NCBI RefSeq assembly: GCF_025602895.1
Contig: NW_026516246.1
Location: forward strand, 62,001-126,000
Source: Polychytrium aggregatum
Taxonomy: Eukaryota > Chytridiomycota > Chytridiomycetes > Polychytriales
Length of the DNA stretch: 64,000 bases
Reading direction: 5' to 3'
Notes under the pieces: generated by a model
The model's input: only the letters and a program-made list of their open reading frames with translations
Databases searched by the model: none
What the model was told of the DNA's origin: nothing
Part shown: one piece after another, positions 21,271-33,100 of the stretch
Layout of the letters: every line of letters starts with the position of its first letter
Position numbering within the stretch: the first letter of the stretch is position 1
Position numbers and translations under genes: made by a program

Positions 21271-23444
21271 TTAGGCGGTGGTGCGGTCGCCGTCCAAGAG
21301 CTTGCCGAAGAGGGGAATGAGCTGCTGGGCGATGGTGAAGCTGTGGAGCAGGAGACGGATCAATATTGGGCCGAGCGATCGGAGGCCTGTCAACGGGAGT
21401 GCCCCGAGGAGTGCCCCAAGGAGTGCCCCGAGGACGTCCTGGCTGCGCTTCAACAGAGCACAGAAATCTCAGCTAGGAGCATATCACGCAGCTCACCTGA
21501 ACACCAACTTGGGACCGACAATAAGGATCTTGGGGGTAAGGCCCTGCAGGCGAAATAGATCATGATCGGTAAGCCAACACCGACGGGCAGGGGCACGCGA
21601 CTGCTGTGTTATAGAGAGCACCGACAGTCTTGCAGTCCCTACCTTGAAGAAGGAGCCAAGGCCTTCGTTGCGGATCATCTTTCCAACGATGGTCCATCCG
21701 GCCTCGACCTGGTCCTTGGAGCGGGCCTGGATACGGGTCTTGACGACATCGAGCTGTGGACAGACACGGCAAACAGACCTGGCTGGTCAGGCAGCAGTCG
21801 CCCAAGAGCACGAAGCAGACCGTCTGCACTGGCTCGATCACATGCGAATAGCGGATGCGGCGACCGGCACAGTCACATGGGCGACAGTGGCTGTCAAGGA
21901 CCATCCTGCACATAGGGCAGGTCGACACTCACGGGAGCAGAGACGGTGATACTGGCGACGGCGCCGGCGATCGAGGAGCAGAAGTTTTGGACGAAAGTGG
22001 CCTTGCTGTAATCCTCGAGTCCGAAAACGTACTCCTTGGTGACGGCGGAGGCGCCAAACAGGGCAAAGGAGCCGGGGGCGTTACGGGCAGCAGTCCAGGT
22101 AGCGCCGCTGGAGTAAAGCGAGTGTGACAGAGAAACGATCAGAAACGGAAGCGCAGATGCCGGTATCGGATTGTGCAGGAACGACAGGCGCATCACGCCA
22201 CCGTGCGGGGAGGGAGCGTACCGGTACAGGCCGAAGCCCTCATCGTAGAAGACCTGGAACAGGCCCTTGCCCTGGAAGATCTGGGGGTTGGTCTGCATCT
22301 TGATCTTGAGGACATCGAGGGGCAGGAGAACAATCTCACCGATGCCGATCAAGCTGTCGCACCGCGCAGTACACAGCAGTCGGAAGGTCAGCGAAGCGGA
22401 CAACAAGCACGTATTCGATCAGTCATGGCCGAAGGTTGCAACCACGCGAAACTGAGAGACCGTCTATCCGAAACGATGGATTCAACGAGAGATGAGCGAG
22501 ACGAAGGCCGCAGCACGTACCTGCCAGCGGTGGCGTGCATGACGGCCTTGGCATAGCGATCGCCAAAGGTCTCCTGGAAGACACCTTTATGGTTCTTGTT
22601 CAGGTAGTCATTGACAAAGGGCTGGCCGCCGAACTTGTAGACACGCTGCATGACCTTGTAGCCGGCAGCATAGCCCAGTCCCGGGAACAGAGAGATGTAC
22701 TTGGAGAACCCGCTCTTGGCGGCAGCATCCTGCGGTGCGGTGGCGCCAACGCAGGCAGAAGCAGAAGGAGCGGGAGACAGATCCGAAATCAGACACGGCG
22801 CGTAGATCCGATGATCGAGGTGTGCAGGTGCGGGGGAGAGCGCAAGTGCGAGCGCGAATGCTGTCTCAGAGGCTGTCAACCCCGGTGTGGAGGCCGCGCT
22901 CATGTCGCAGCACCGGGGGACAGATCGCCAGGACTTGGGGATGCGCGGAGAGGGACGATTAGGTACCTTGAAGATGACCTTGTTCAAGATGGCCGAGCTC
23001 TCAGCAAACGACTGGCCGCTGGTGAAGACCTAGAGACAAGCACAGAGGGCGATGGTTCAGGGCGCCGAAAGACAGCTGGGGGCGAGCGGTGGTCGGACAA
23101 CCAAGCAAACGAAGCGAGTCCGATGCGGCAGCGGTTGCGGCGGCGACGGCGACCCTGAGGGCTGATCGGCCAGGACAAACCCGGCAATCGACGAGCCCGC
23201 CAGGCCAGCGCGGCAACAGGGGATCAAGCCGCCCAGGAGCCAGGGGGACGCTCATCACGGACAAGACGGCAGGATGGAGGCCCCGACAGCGGCAGGTAAC
23301 CTTTTGCTGGTTGTTCATCAGACGCTTGGCGACGGTGTCGACAGGATGGAAGCAGAGAAGCTCCAGGACACCGGAGCAGCCAGCGCCGAGGAAACGGGCG
23401 GTGGCGGATTCTTTCTTTCCAGAGCTCGAGAGGTGAGGGGCCAT
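21271..23444 (-). CDS. GGC1: Mitochondrial GTP/GDP carrier
   Basis: Inner-membrane solute carrier exchanging GTP for GDP; in yeast it affects mitochondrial iron balance. Eight exons: 23444-23301, 23029-22967, 22729-22521, 22353-22222, 22107-21933, 21753-21643, 21543-21497, 21340-21271; 316 residues, close to yeast Ggc1. The three carrier signatures are all present: FHPVDTVAKR, LLPLDVLKIK and SAPLDVVKTR, the last two or three residues created by splicing. Other matches are SLFPGLGYAAGYKVMQRVYK, GGQPFVNDYLNK, WTAARNAPGSFALFGAS and LTPKILIVGPKLVFSFTIAQ. Family assignment is strong because these blocks are specific to Ggc1 among carriers. Confidence 0.93.
21397..21432. repeat. 12-bp tandem array in GGC1 last intron
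   Basis: Three near-exact copies of GAGTGCCCCGAG within the intron 21341-21496. Confidence 0.85.
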
Positions 23445-24275
23445 TGCGACAGAGCAGCAGAGGACGGGGCTGGGCGATGGGCTGGGCGATGAGCTGGACG
23501 ATGGGCTGGACGATGAACGGACAAGAACAGGATGAAGTCGCCGACCCGCCAGGCCGACATGAATGGGCGAAAAAAAGCGGCGGCGGCCGGTTCGAGTGGC
23601 GGCTCGAACCAGATAAGGGTGACGATCCGTCGTCGACGTGCCTGCGTCTGGCTGTGATGCCCATGTGTGGGGAGGAGCGCTCGTCTATCGGTCACCGTGG
23701 CTATCCACCGCACTCCCGGATCCCGCATGCAGGCAAGGAGGTTTGGCAGGCATGGAGGTTTGGCATGCATCGTCGCATCGGCAGCCTCTGCTTTTTCAGG
23801 CAGTCCCGTAACCGCACAAATCTCCCCGAGGTGTCGCGATGAGTCACCAGGCGCGCAGGCAGACGGTGATGAGGTGAGGTGCGCTGTCGAGTCAAATGGG
23901 ACAATGCTGCCTCGGCTCGTTCTGAACAAGCTGCCATTCATTTTTTTATTGATACACCTGCGCGGCTCGAGATACTGCCATCAAGATGCAGCAGACATTG
24001 AGAGTAGGGAGAAAGCACACATACCGATGGAGGAAATACAGACCGATAGAGAAACAGACAGACCGATAGGGAAACAGACAGATAGAAAGAGATAGACAGA
24101 CAGACAGACAGACAAAGCGAGAGGACCGAGGCATGGATAGGATGGGGCGATATGGTAGCCACTTTGGCGACCAACAGCGACGATCGAGACGGCGAGCAAA
24201 GACTTCCTAACGGCGAACGGGCGGGGCCTTGGTGGTGTTTTGGCGACCGCGCCTGCCCGATTCAGAGTATCGCTC
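23445..24275. other. Intergenic: GGC1 promoter side, with two tandem arrays
   Basis: No gene recognised. A 12-bp array (GGGCTGGGCGAT and variants, four copies, about 23467-23514) lies just upstream of the GGC1 start. A GACA-type microsatellite spans about 24050-24117. Confidence 0.6.
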
Positions 24276-27083
24276 TCACCTCTCGGAGAAGAACGCCAGG
24301 GCCTTGGTCGGCGAATCCAGAATGCCGCCGATGCCACTGGGATCGCCGCTCTCTCCGGCATGGACCCCGAGCAGCTTCCACAGGTTCCCGCCGTGAGTCG
24401 GGGATTGCTCCATCGCCGTCGGGGACACCAGCGGCAGTGACGTTTGTTCGGGAGAGGCCGAGGTCAACTTCCACCGCGAGACATCGAGCGACAGCTTCTC
24501 TCGTCGCTGCTCGGGTGATCTGAAGGGGAATGCCTCTGTTGGCGAGGCAGTAGTGGCCACCGTGGGAGACCGGAAGGGGTCGTGCGGCGCCTCGCTGGTG
24601 TTGGGCGAGGTCGAGCTGCCAAACTTGTAGTGTCCCTCGACGAGGTTGAGGTCCGGGTCGGAGCCTGGCCGGATGTTGGGCAGCACGAGCATCTCATGGC
24701 TCGGGTTCTCCTTGAGCCCTGCGATGGGCGCCAGGCCCGTTTGTTCCGTCGTCGCAGTAGCAGCAGCCGGCTCGCTCGGCTCTCTTGGCTCTCTCGGCTT
24801 GAGGCTTGTCCCATAGTCGGCGAGCATGTCCTTATCGTCCAGCAAGTCCGCACTCATCGGGCCCTTGTCGACGTCGCTTTCGTGGCCGTAGGTAAAGTAG
24901 AGCTCGGTGACGGATGGCGTCTTTTCGGTGATGTGGAGAAACTTGGAGTGCTCTGTGTGAATTGATGCTGGCGAGGGATGGACAGCCTTCGAGCCTGGGG
25001 CGGCCTCGCAATTCATCGCTGTGCGATTGCTGACTGCTGCACTATGACTACCAGTCATACGGCCACCGACTGCAAGCGGATCGACAGCTGAGCCCCGATC
25101 GTCGTGCCCTGCATCATTAGTGCCCTCAATCGCATCTCCGAGGTCGACAGAGTCATACGGCCCGAGTGCATCGCTGCCTTCCATAGAATTATTGTGTTTG
25201 CCGGCTTCATCTGCTTCAGCCGGACTTTGAGCACCAATACCATGAGCTAGATTCCCATCAGCAGCAGCCGAGAGTGCTTGATCTTCGGCCAGCGGCTGTG
25301 ACATGCCCTGATCGCCTGCATCGTCGTCTGATCCGTCGTCGACTGCCTCGGACTCATCCGCAGTTCGGGTGACCCTGAGAGGATTTTTCGTCCGGCTTCG
25401 GTTCTTGGATAGATGCTCCTTGGTTTCCTGGACTGCCGACGTCCGCTTGCGGTCTCTCGATGACTTGACGGGCACGTCGGCAGCAACTGAGCTTGAATGA
25501 GCTGTAGATGATGCATGCGATGATTGAGACAGCATTGACGACGAGAGATGTGCAGAGGCCCCCGGGATTGACCCTGAGGAGTAAACGGGGCCGTGGCTGG
25601 GCTGCGACATGTCGTGGAGACGATGCTGCCCCTGCATCGAGGGATGGACAGCTGGGCCGGGGGCTGCCACTGCGGCTGAGTGTGGTGGGCCCAGTGAAGG
25701 ATACATTCCCGGCAGAGACACCGGAATCGGCATCGGGGCAAGCGACCCGTACATGGTTGGCATGCCCGGAACGCCGGGCACTCCAGAGATTCCAGGCAAC
25801 ATCGGGATGATCCGCATTCCGGACATGATGGGCATCCCCGGCATCCCATGTATTCCATGTATTCCGGGCACTCCTGGCATTCCTGGCATTCCGGGCATTC
25901 CGGGTATTCCGGGCATCATGTGGATTCCGGGGATGAGGTGGATGCCTGGGATTGACCCTGGCGCCAGCGCCGACATGGCTGGGATCGGCATCATCGGGAT
26001 GCTCTGGAGCCCCATCGGCCCCGAGACCATTGCAGGGCCAGCCGCCATTGTCGACAGCATCGAAGTGCTTGGCTGGACCGCAGTATCGCCGTTACCACCG
26101 TCTGGGGATGTGGGCGGGACCGCGAACGAGGGACCGGCAAAGGGATATGCGTGGAACGGATAGGGACTACTTTGCATCGACGAGAGCGGCGGCGAGACCG
26201 GCATGGATGGCATTGGCCGTGGCTGCGAAAGCTGGGCGATGGTCTGTTGAGGGGTGGCATCTGGAGTAGCCCAGGCGTCTTGGGGCTTGGGAGATTTGCT
26301 GAAGGCGTGGGGCTTTTTGGAGATCCGGGCGGCGTCAGGGGCAGAGTCAGGGGTAGACACCGAGCCAGGGGCCGGGACAGGGGCCGGGATCGGAGCGGAT
26401 GCGGCTTCGATCCCCAATGATTCGGAGCTCTGCTTTTGCATCGCCGCCTTGGCGATGATGCGCATTTCGAGACGGCTGCGGATGCTCTCCTTGATCTCGG
26501 CACGAGCGAGGTCCTCTGGGGTCGCTACGGCGTGAGCAGCCGCTCGCTGTGAGGCAGTGAGCTGAGTGCGCCCATTCTTGTTGAAGAGACTCTGCTTGGA
26601 TGGCTGGGGAATATGAACGGGCAGACGGGTGCCGCCTGGGAAACGGTGCCTGGTTGCCTGGGTAGAAGCAGAGATGATGGTGTGGGGCTGAGGGCCCATG
26701 GCCAGGTCGGCTGTTGGCGGAAAGCTGGCCTGTCGCTTGGATGGGGATTCGACAAGAGCTTCGTTGGCGCTGTAGCTGCTGACGACCGACGACGGCGAAA
26801 CGGAAGAAGACTGGCGGTCTGCGTTTGCACTGGCATCGAAGGCGACAGCCGACTGACGGGCCTGGGGCGACGGGCGAGGAGGCGGGATCTGGGGCTCATA
26901 GTCGATCGAGCGGCGCTTGCCCAGGGTGCGTGGGAAGTCTGGGTTGTGGGATTTGTCTTTGTGCGAGTCGGCCATGGTAGGGCCTCGCTCGAGAATCTTT
27001 GCCGAGTTTGGGGGCGACTCTGGAAGGCGGAGAGCTCTGGAGGTATCGATGGATATGGAGGCGAGGGGGTTGGGTGAAGACAT
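24276..27083 (-). CDS. Low-complexity protein with collagen-like GMP triplets, unknown function
   Basis: One uninterrupted 935-codon frame, ATG at 27083, stop at 24276. I do not recognise the family. The N-terminal 100 residues are basic and Ser/Pro-rich, with a possible PKA-type site (GKRRSIDYEP). A helical segment follows near residue 185-215 (EDLARAEIKESIRSRLEMRI). Residues about 380-450 form a run of G-x-P/H triplets (GIPGMPGMPGMPGVPG, GIHGIHGMPGMP) that resembles collagen repeats. The rest is Ser/Ala/Pro-rich and presumably disordered, with an acidic patch near residue 590. The C-terminus is compact again (NLWKLLGVHAGESGDP, DSPTKALAFFSER). Absence of stops over 2.8 kb with one frame favoured supports coding. 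No signal peptide or membrane segment is visible. Confidence 0.65.
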   Translation of the reverse strand: MSSPNPLASISIDTSRALRLPESPPNSAKILERGPTMADSHKDKSHNPDFPRTLGKRRSIDYEPQIPPPRPSPQARQSAVAFDASANADRQSSSVSPSSVVSSYSANEALVESPSKRQASFPPTADLAMGPQPHTIISASTQATRHRFPGGTRLPVHIPQPSKQSLFNKNGRTQLTASQRAAAHAVATPEDLARAEIKESIRSRLEMRIIAKAAMQKQSSESLGIEAASAPIPAPVPAPGSVSTPDSAPDAARISKKPHAFSKSPKPQDAWATPDATPQQTIAQLSQPRPMPSMPVSPPLSSMQSSPYPFHAYPFAGPSFAVPPTSPDGGNGDTAVQPSTSMLSTMAAGPAMVSGPMGLQSIPMMPIPAMSALAPGSIPGIHLIPGIHMMPGIPGMPGMPGMPGVPGIHGIHGMPGMPIMSGMRIIPMLPGISGVPGVPGMPTMYGSLAPMPIPVSLPGMYPSLGPPHSAAVAAPGPAVHPSMQGQHRLHDMSQPSHGPVYSSGSIPGASAHLSSSMLSQSSHASSTAHSSSVAADVPVKSSRDRKRTSAVQETKEHLSKNRSRTKNPLRVTRTADESEAVDDGSDDDAGDQGMSQPLAEDQALSAAADGNLAHGIGAQSPAEADEAGKHNNSMEGSDALGPYDSVDLGDAIEGTNDAGHDDRGSAVDPLAVGGRMTGSHSAAVSNRTAMNCEAAPGSKAVHPSPASIHTEHSKFLHITEKTPSVTELYFTYGHESDVDKGPMSADLLDDKDMLADYGTSLKPREPREPSEPAAATATTEQTGLAPIAGLKENPSHEMLVLPNIRPGSDPDLNLVEGHYKFGSSTSPNTSEAPHDPFRSPTVATTASPTEAFPFRSPEQRREKLSLDVSRWKLTSASPEQTSLPLVSPTAMEQSPTHGGNLWKLLGVHAGESGDPSGIGGILDSPTKALAFFSER

Positions 27084-30000
27084 TTACGGTGAGCCCTGGA
27101 AAACAGCAGCCGAAGGACGAAGCGATATAGCAAAGGGTGTTGGAGGGAGCGTGGGAGAGGAGCGTGGGAGGAGATCGTGGGAGGAGAGAGAGAGAAAGGA
27201 AGGGGCGTTCAAGAATGAGGGCCAAGAATGAGGGCCAAGAATGAGGGCCAAGAATGAGGGCCAAGAATGAGGGCCAAGAATGAGGGCCAAGAATGAGGGC
27301 CAAGAAAGGGAAAGGAAGGAGATGAAAACTATACAATGACTGGAGTGATAGAGTCAGATGATGATGGCTTCGTAGCCGCAAACGGTGCCAGCGAGAGCTT
27401 GGGAATAACCGGAACTGCTTCTAGCAACGTGGATAGGGAATCGTGGATGCCGATGAAGCCAGAATAGGAGGGTACCAATGCCGTGGCAGAGGCCAAGTGT
27501 ATCGATCGATAGTGCAGTGGGCGAGTCGCGATGGAGAAGTGGTGGTGGGAAAGGAACGAGCAGTCACGCCGAGCAGCGCAAAGCGACTTGTTAAGAACTA
27601 AGGCGCTACTTTGGACTGGCGACCATCACCGACACAGGATGGTCAAGCGAGCCAAGTGGAGTACTGGAATGGGCCAGGAGGAGCAGCAGAGGAGCGATCG
27701 GCGAGCAGGGGCAAGGCCGGTGGGATGCCGGGGATAGGGGAGGGTGGAGCAAAGCGACCGAATCCGGGAAGGAAAGTGCAGCTGCGATGGGGTCGGCCGG
27801 GAGGGCAGAGCGGGCTCTGGCCGATGGAATTGTTGTTATTGTCGTCGGAGCGGCGACGCTTCCGTTCAGACTTGGTCCTCGATCGTCCCCCCAAACACAC
27901 CCAAGCGAGGAAGAGCCCGGCGGGAAAGGCAAGGGGCGGCCACACGAACGAATAGGTGCTAATCATATGTTTGGGGCGGCTGCAGAGCGGTTTGATCGAG
28001 TGCGGTTGCCAAAGTCGGTGGAATCGCATCCAACCATGGCCAATGCCGCTTGATTGGGCGCTCGCTGGAAGGTCGGCTGCGGGCCGGGCGAAAGTTGGTG
28101 CTGTGTGCGGCGGCTCGATGCTGCCCGAATGGCCGAATGGTCGAATGGCCGAATGGTCGAATGGTCGAATGGCCGAATGCGTGAATGCCCACCCCCTGCA
28201 CTGCCCATGCACTGCCCATGCACTGCCCATGCACTGCCCATGCACTCGGCGGTCATGAGCCGTGTGCGGGCCATGGCGGAGAGCCGGCCGGAGAGAACGT
28301 GGGTTGTGCCGCTGGGGAACCAAGGCACCCCACGGATGCTCATTTGGATGCGCCGTGCGGCCGATCTGCGGCACCACCGCCCATCTCGGATGCGTCCACA
28401 GACCCGTCGTGGTGGCCGAGAGCGAGCATGGCATGGTTGTTGGTCGGGCCGAGTGCAGAATGGCCGTGGTTGCGGCTCATCGACTGCAACTTGTCGCATT
28501 TTGCATACTTTTGCATACTTTTGCATCCATTTGCATTCATTTGCATCCATTCCATTCATTTGCGTGCTTTTCACACCATCGCACCGCACACCCCCGCACA
28601 CCATCGCACGCCGTGTCCTCACCGCATCCTTCAGCACTGGCCGCTCCCCCTGTCCTGCGGCCAGTGCCTCACCTTGGCCTGGATGGCAGGGCCACGCTGC
28701 GCTCCCGTGGCCCGACACACCTTTGCCGGCCCCCGCGGACGTCGCTGGTTGGTCGGCAGCGGGGCAAACGTGCTGTCCCTTTGCTTGCGCCGGTGCAACG
28801 GCGTGCGTTCAGAGCCAGCCAATCGGCGCGGACTCGCAGCCAACAAGGAGTGAGCTCATGGCCCTGTGCGAGAAAGGCTATGGTATCGGTCGCGGATGGT
28901 GACTGTTCGTTCGTTCGTTCGTTCGTTCGTTCGTTCGTTCGGCTGCGATGGTTGGAGCGGCTGTTGATGGCTCCGGTGTACTGGCGACAGACCCGATGGC
29001 TCCGTTGCCGACGAGGGAGGATACCGCGGACCATGCGCGGGAATCATGTCGTGGCGACGACGGGCTATAACGGCGGCTGGAATGTGTCTTGTTGCATCGG
29101 GAGGGTGGTGCAGACAGCGAGCATGGGCCGGCCGGGCAACAAGATACCTTTGGGGGCATGAGTGCAATGGCCGCGGAAATGCAGCGATGGGGATTGTGGT
29201 TGCGTGGCACCAATACGACGCCGTGTTTTGGCGATTCCCCTCGACATTAACGATTGGCGGTGCATTAATGTATTAACGATGTATTACTGCCAATGCATTA
29301 ACGACATATCACTGCCGATGCATGGACAACATCGGCAGCGCAATCCGCCATGCAATCCGCCATGCAATCCTCTCGCCCGCACGATACCCGCTGGGCACCC
29401 GACAACGCCCCAACCCCCCCGCCTTTGCCGCCTCCCCCCCCCCTTGGCCGCGACCGCGTGCAATCCGCCCGGCCCTTTGCAGCCCCGAGCAACTGCCGCA
29501 CAGAGACCAACAGCAAAGCCGTCGCCCGAGTCGGTCGCACCTTTGCTGTCCGGCCTTGTGAGCCCGTCGCCAACATGCTGCTCCTGCCTGGTGGCGGCCG
29601 CGGGATTGCATGGGATCGCTGCGAGCATGGCCGCCGCGATTGCGTCCTGCGCGAGGCCGGGCGGCACCGAATATAAGCCTCTGGCGAGGGCTGTTTCCCC
29701 CAGGCCTTCCCAGGCTTTCCCAGGCTTTTCCGAGGCTTGTCCCGAGACTGTTTTTTTTGTGTCGCTGAGCTCGCTCGTTCGTCCGTCCAGCCAGGTGTGC
29801 AGACTCTTGTCCAGCAGGGTCGTTAACAGATCTGTTAACGTTTGCTTTAACATTTGCTTTGGCCGTTGCTTTGGCCGTTGCTTTGGCCGTTGCTTTGTAT
29901 TACTTTTGCTGTCTCCCTGCTTGCACTTGACCACCCGCATCGACCACCCGCATTGATCAGCTGCATCGGTTTGCTGTGTTGACTTCAGTCGTCGCTGACT

Positions 30001-30110
30001 TGACCACTCGGCTTACATCCCCCCCCCCAAGCCTCCTCCACCCCTCGTATCGGCACCCAGCCTTCTTTCCTGCTCCCTCGCTCGCATCGTTCATCAAACC
30101 ACCCCCTGCA
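27084..30110. other. 3-kb intergenic gap filled with tandem arrays
   Basis: Separates the divergent unknown gene and the arrestin-SH3 gene. Open frames here are repeat translations without family resemblance. Arrays: 28126-28189 (8-bp GAATGGCC/GAATGGTC), 28197-28246 (11-bp TGCCCATGCAC), 28494-28556 (TTTTGCATAC-like), 28905-28941 (GTTC tetramer), 29341-29370 (12-bp CAATCCGCCATG), 29855-29897 (12-bp GCTTTGGCCGTT). Purine-pyrimidine biased stretches flank them. Part must be promoter for both genes; no specific element recognised. Confidence 0.6.
27211..27301. repeat. 13-bp minisatellite, seven exact copies
   Basis: Unit AAGAATGAGGGCC repeated seven times without a mismatch, about 130 bp upstream of the start of the unknown minus-strand gene, so probably in its promoter or 5' leader. 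There are no spacers, which rules out a CRISPR-like array. Confidence 0.95.
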
Positions 30111-33100
30111 ATGTCGTCCATCAAGCAGTTTCTCATCGTTCCGGACGTGGGCATCAACAACTCGGAGCTGCCCAACGCCATCGATCCCAACCGCACCTTC
30201 CAGATCGAGGCCGGCTGGGGTGTCCCCGCTGAGCTCAAGGGCCGTGTGCGTCTGCATACCACCAAAACCCTCAAGGACGTCACCCTCACAGTCGATTTGA
30301 TCGGTCGCTGCGAGACCGTCTGGGTCTCGCCCAAGGCCAAGACCGACCCCAATGCCCCCGCCGCCCTTGTCAGCAAGCACCAGACCGAGATTTCCGAAAA
30401 GGTCTTCCTGACCCTGACCGAGACTCTGAAGTGCCGGCTGCATGACAAGAAGGAGAACCTGGTCCCGAACGAGTTTGGTGGGTCTCTGTCTGTGCCTCTT
30501 GGCACTCGCCCATGTTCCCAAGCGATAGAGGGGGGGGGACAGAGTGTGTGTGCCGGGCTGGCTTTCCACTCTGTGTGCCGGATTGTCCATCTATCTATCG
30601 AATCTATCCCTCCACTCCATTCATCTATCTATCGAATCTATCCCCTCCACTCTACTCCATCCATCTATCCCCTCCACTCTACTCACCCAACGCTTCCTCG
30701 TCGTCGCAGGCGGAATCAACATTCCCTTCACCATCAACCTGCCCTCGTCCGGTGTCCCCTCCAGCTACAAGGATGCCTGTGGCTGCATTCTCTACGAGCT
30801 GCGTGCCGTCCTCACCTGGCAGGAGGGCCTCAAGATCATCAAGACCACCCGCGAGGTCATTGTCCCCGTCACCATCCTCATGCCCCTTGTCGCCCAGCAG
30901 CGACTGCTTGCCAAAAAGTCTGAGATTGTCCATGAGTCGCCCATCATCGACAAAAAGTGCCGCTTCTCCGTCAAGGCCTCCTCGCGGGTCCTGCGGCCCA
31001 ACGACAAGCTCTTTGTCGACTTTACCATCTTCACCGTCCCGCCCGGCCAGAGTATCTTCAAGGTCTACATCGCCGTCGTCACCGTCGTCGAGTATCGCGG
31101 CGCTGCCGGCCGAGCGGCCGAGCTGACCCTGCCCAACCCCATCGCCGTTCACGAGGAGACCAACCCCGTCAGCAACGTCGAGGACACCTTTGGCTGTGTC
31201 CTGCGCTCCAAGCTTCTGCTCAACCTCAACGCCACTGGCTTTGTCGCCTCCAACGAGAGCGCCCTCGTTTCCATCAAGTCCTTCCTCCGCGGCAAAATCT
31301 TCTTGAGCAACAATCCTCTGGAGCCCAGCTCGACCTTTGATGTCCCTGTCGTTCTGGTCCCCACCCCCGAGGACGTCTCGGCCGACAACAAGGCCGGCCG
31401 TTCGAACCGGCAATCCGAGGTGCTGCCTCCGACGCAGCCCCCGTTCGAGGATGTTCCCAGAAGCATCACCGAGCCCACCCAGCACAACTTTGGCGCCGGC
31501 AGCAGCAACAACTCTGGCGGTGCCAACAACTCGCCTGTGCGCCTGCATGCTCGCCCGTCTCTCTCCAGCCTCAGCAGCTCCGTCCAAATGTCGCGCACCA
31601 TTTCGCAAGACCCTGTCGCTGCCGCCGTTGCCTGGAACCGCAAGTTCTCGCTCGCCAGCAACGGCGACGAGAACATCAACGTTCACTACGGCCCTCCCCG
31701 CCGCGACCTGGATGCCCCTGGCCTCTACACCCCGCCTTCGATGCACCCCGCTCCTTCCCAGGATCCCAACTCGGTCGTCGACGATGTCGTAAGTGTGCCA
31801 CGTTTGTGTGTTCGCCACCAAACGTGCATGGATTGGAGGGGAGGAGGACAGCAAAGCGTTGCCCGACCGGGGTGGTGGAGGAAAGCAATGTTTCCTCGTC
31901 TGGGCCCCACATGGTGCGCATGTGTCTGAGCCGGGTGCGCACGTTTCTCTAACGCGTCTGTGCTCTGTCGCTGCCTCGCCTTGTCTCTGTCGTCGATCCA
32001 ATCCCCGGCTTTGGAACGGTCCCTTGCACTGTATCGTCCTCAATGTCTCCCCTCCCATCCCCTTGATCGCCCGTGCTCGACACTGCTTCTGGCATCGCTT
32101 GCCCTCAATGTCGCTCCGTGTGTCGCTTGCTCTTCCCGCAATCCCGTGTCTCGTACGCGCCGTCCCCGCTCGCAGCTCGAGGTCCTCGAGCCCCAGATGT
32201 TCCCTCAGCTGCCGCCTGCCAGTCTCCCTACCGGCCCGAAGCTTCCCTCTCCTCCGGACAGCAACCCCTCCCCGCCGATCCGCCCAGTATTTGACACCAA
32301 CCGTCTCAGCCAGCAGCTTTCGGTGAGCATCATCTCTCTGTCCGGGCCCCTATGGATCTCCATTCCGCCTGTCGCCCTTGTTTATTCCTAGTCGGTTCAC
32401 ATACTCACCCGCCCCTTCCTCTCTGCAGAAACTCTCCACCGCAGAGGGCGACTCCCAAAGCAACACCAAAATCGAGGCCCTGGTACGTCCCCGGCCGCGT
32501 CCCGCTTGTGCTGATAATCGCGCCACCAGTCGCCATCTGCCACTCTTACACCGTCCCTCCGTCTTTGTTGCCTCGCCTCTTCTCTCCTCGTCTCCCCAGC
32601 TTGAGAAGCTCAGCCAGATCAAGGACGAGCAAAAGAGCGTCACCAGCTCGCCGTCGCTCTCGCCAGCCAGCTCGCCCTCTCTGAACCCTGAGCGTCGCTC
32701 CAGCGGCCGCAAGGGTCCTGCCAAAAAGTACCGCGCAGTCCAGAAGTATGTCCCGCGCATGTCGGACGAGATTGCGCTCATGCCCGGAGACCAGGTTATC
32801 ATCAGGTAGGATCAGGGGTACTCTCCTCTCTCGACCTCGTGTCCTTCCAGCCAAAGCCGGCAGCACCCCCAGCTCCTCATGGGGGGGACCCAGCCCGGAT
32901 GATGCCGATGTCAACTGCATCACCCAGTCTGTGCGCCGCGGAATTCCATCAGAGTCGTGTAACGCCTACCCCCTCAACCCAACGGGGAGCATTCCATCTC
33001 TGTGTGCATATCCACTCACCCTCTTTGCCCCGTTGACCAATAGGAAAATCTATGGCGATGGATGGGGACTGGGCTTCAACGTCTCCACTCGCCAAGAAGG

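Noticed and set aside
22535-23158. 207-codon plus-strand open frame
   Set aside because: Antisense to GGC1 exons 2 and 3 and their introns; composition is typical of a shadow frame.
27211-28246. Possible CRISPR-like arrays
   Set aside because: Units are directly adjacent with no spacers; they are ordinary minisatellites in a eukaryotic genome.
28054-28902. Plus-strand open frame of 282 codons in the 3-kb gap
   Set aside because: Mostly translated minisatellites (His/Cys/Pro runs); several equally long overlapping frames exist on both strands.
30679-32058. 459-codon minus-strand open frame
   Set aside because: Antisense shadow of the arrestin-SH3 gene; it has Asp/Gly-rich composition without family resemblance, while the plus-strand exons are conserved.
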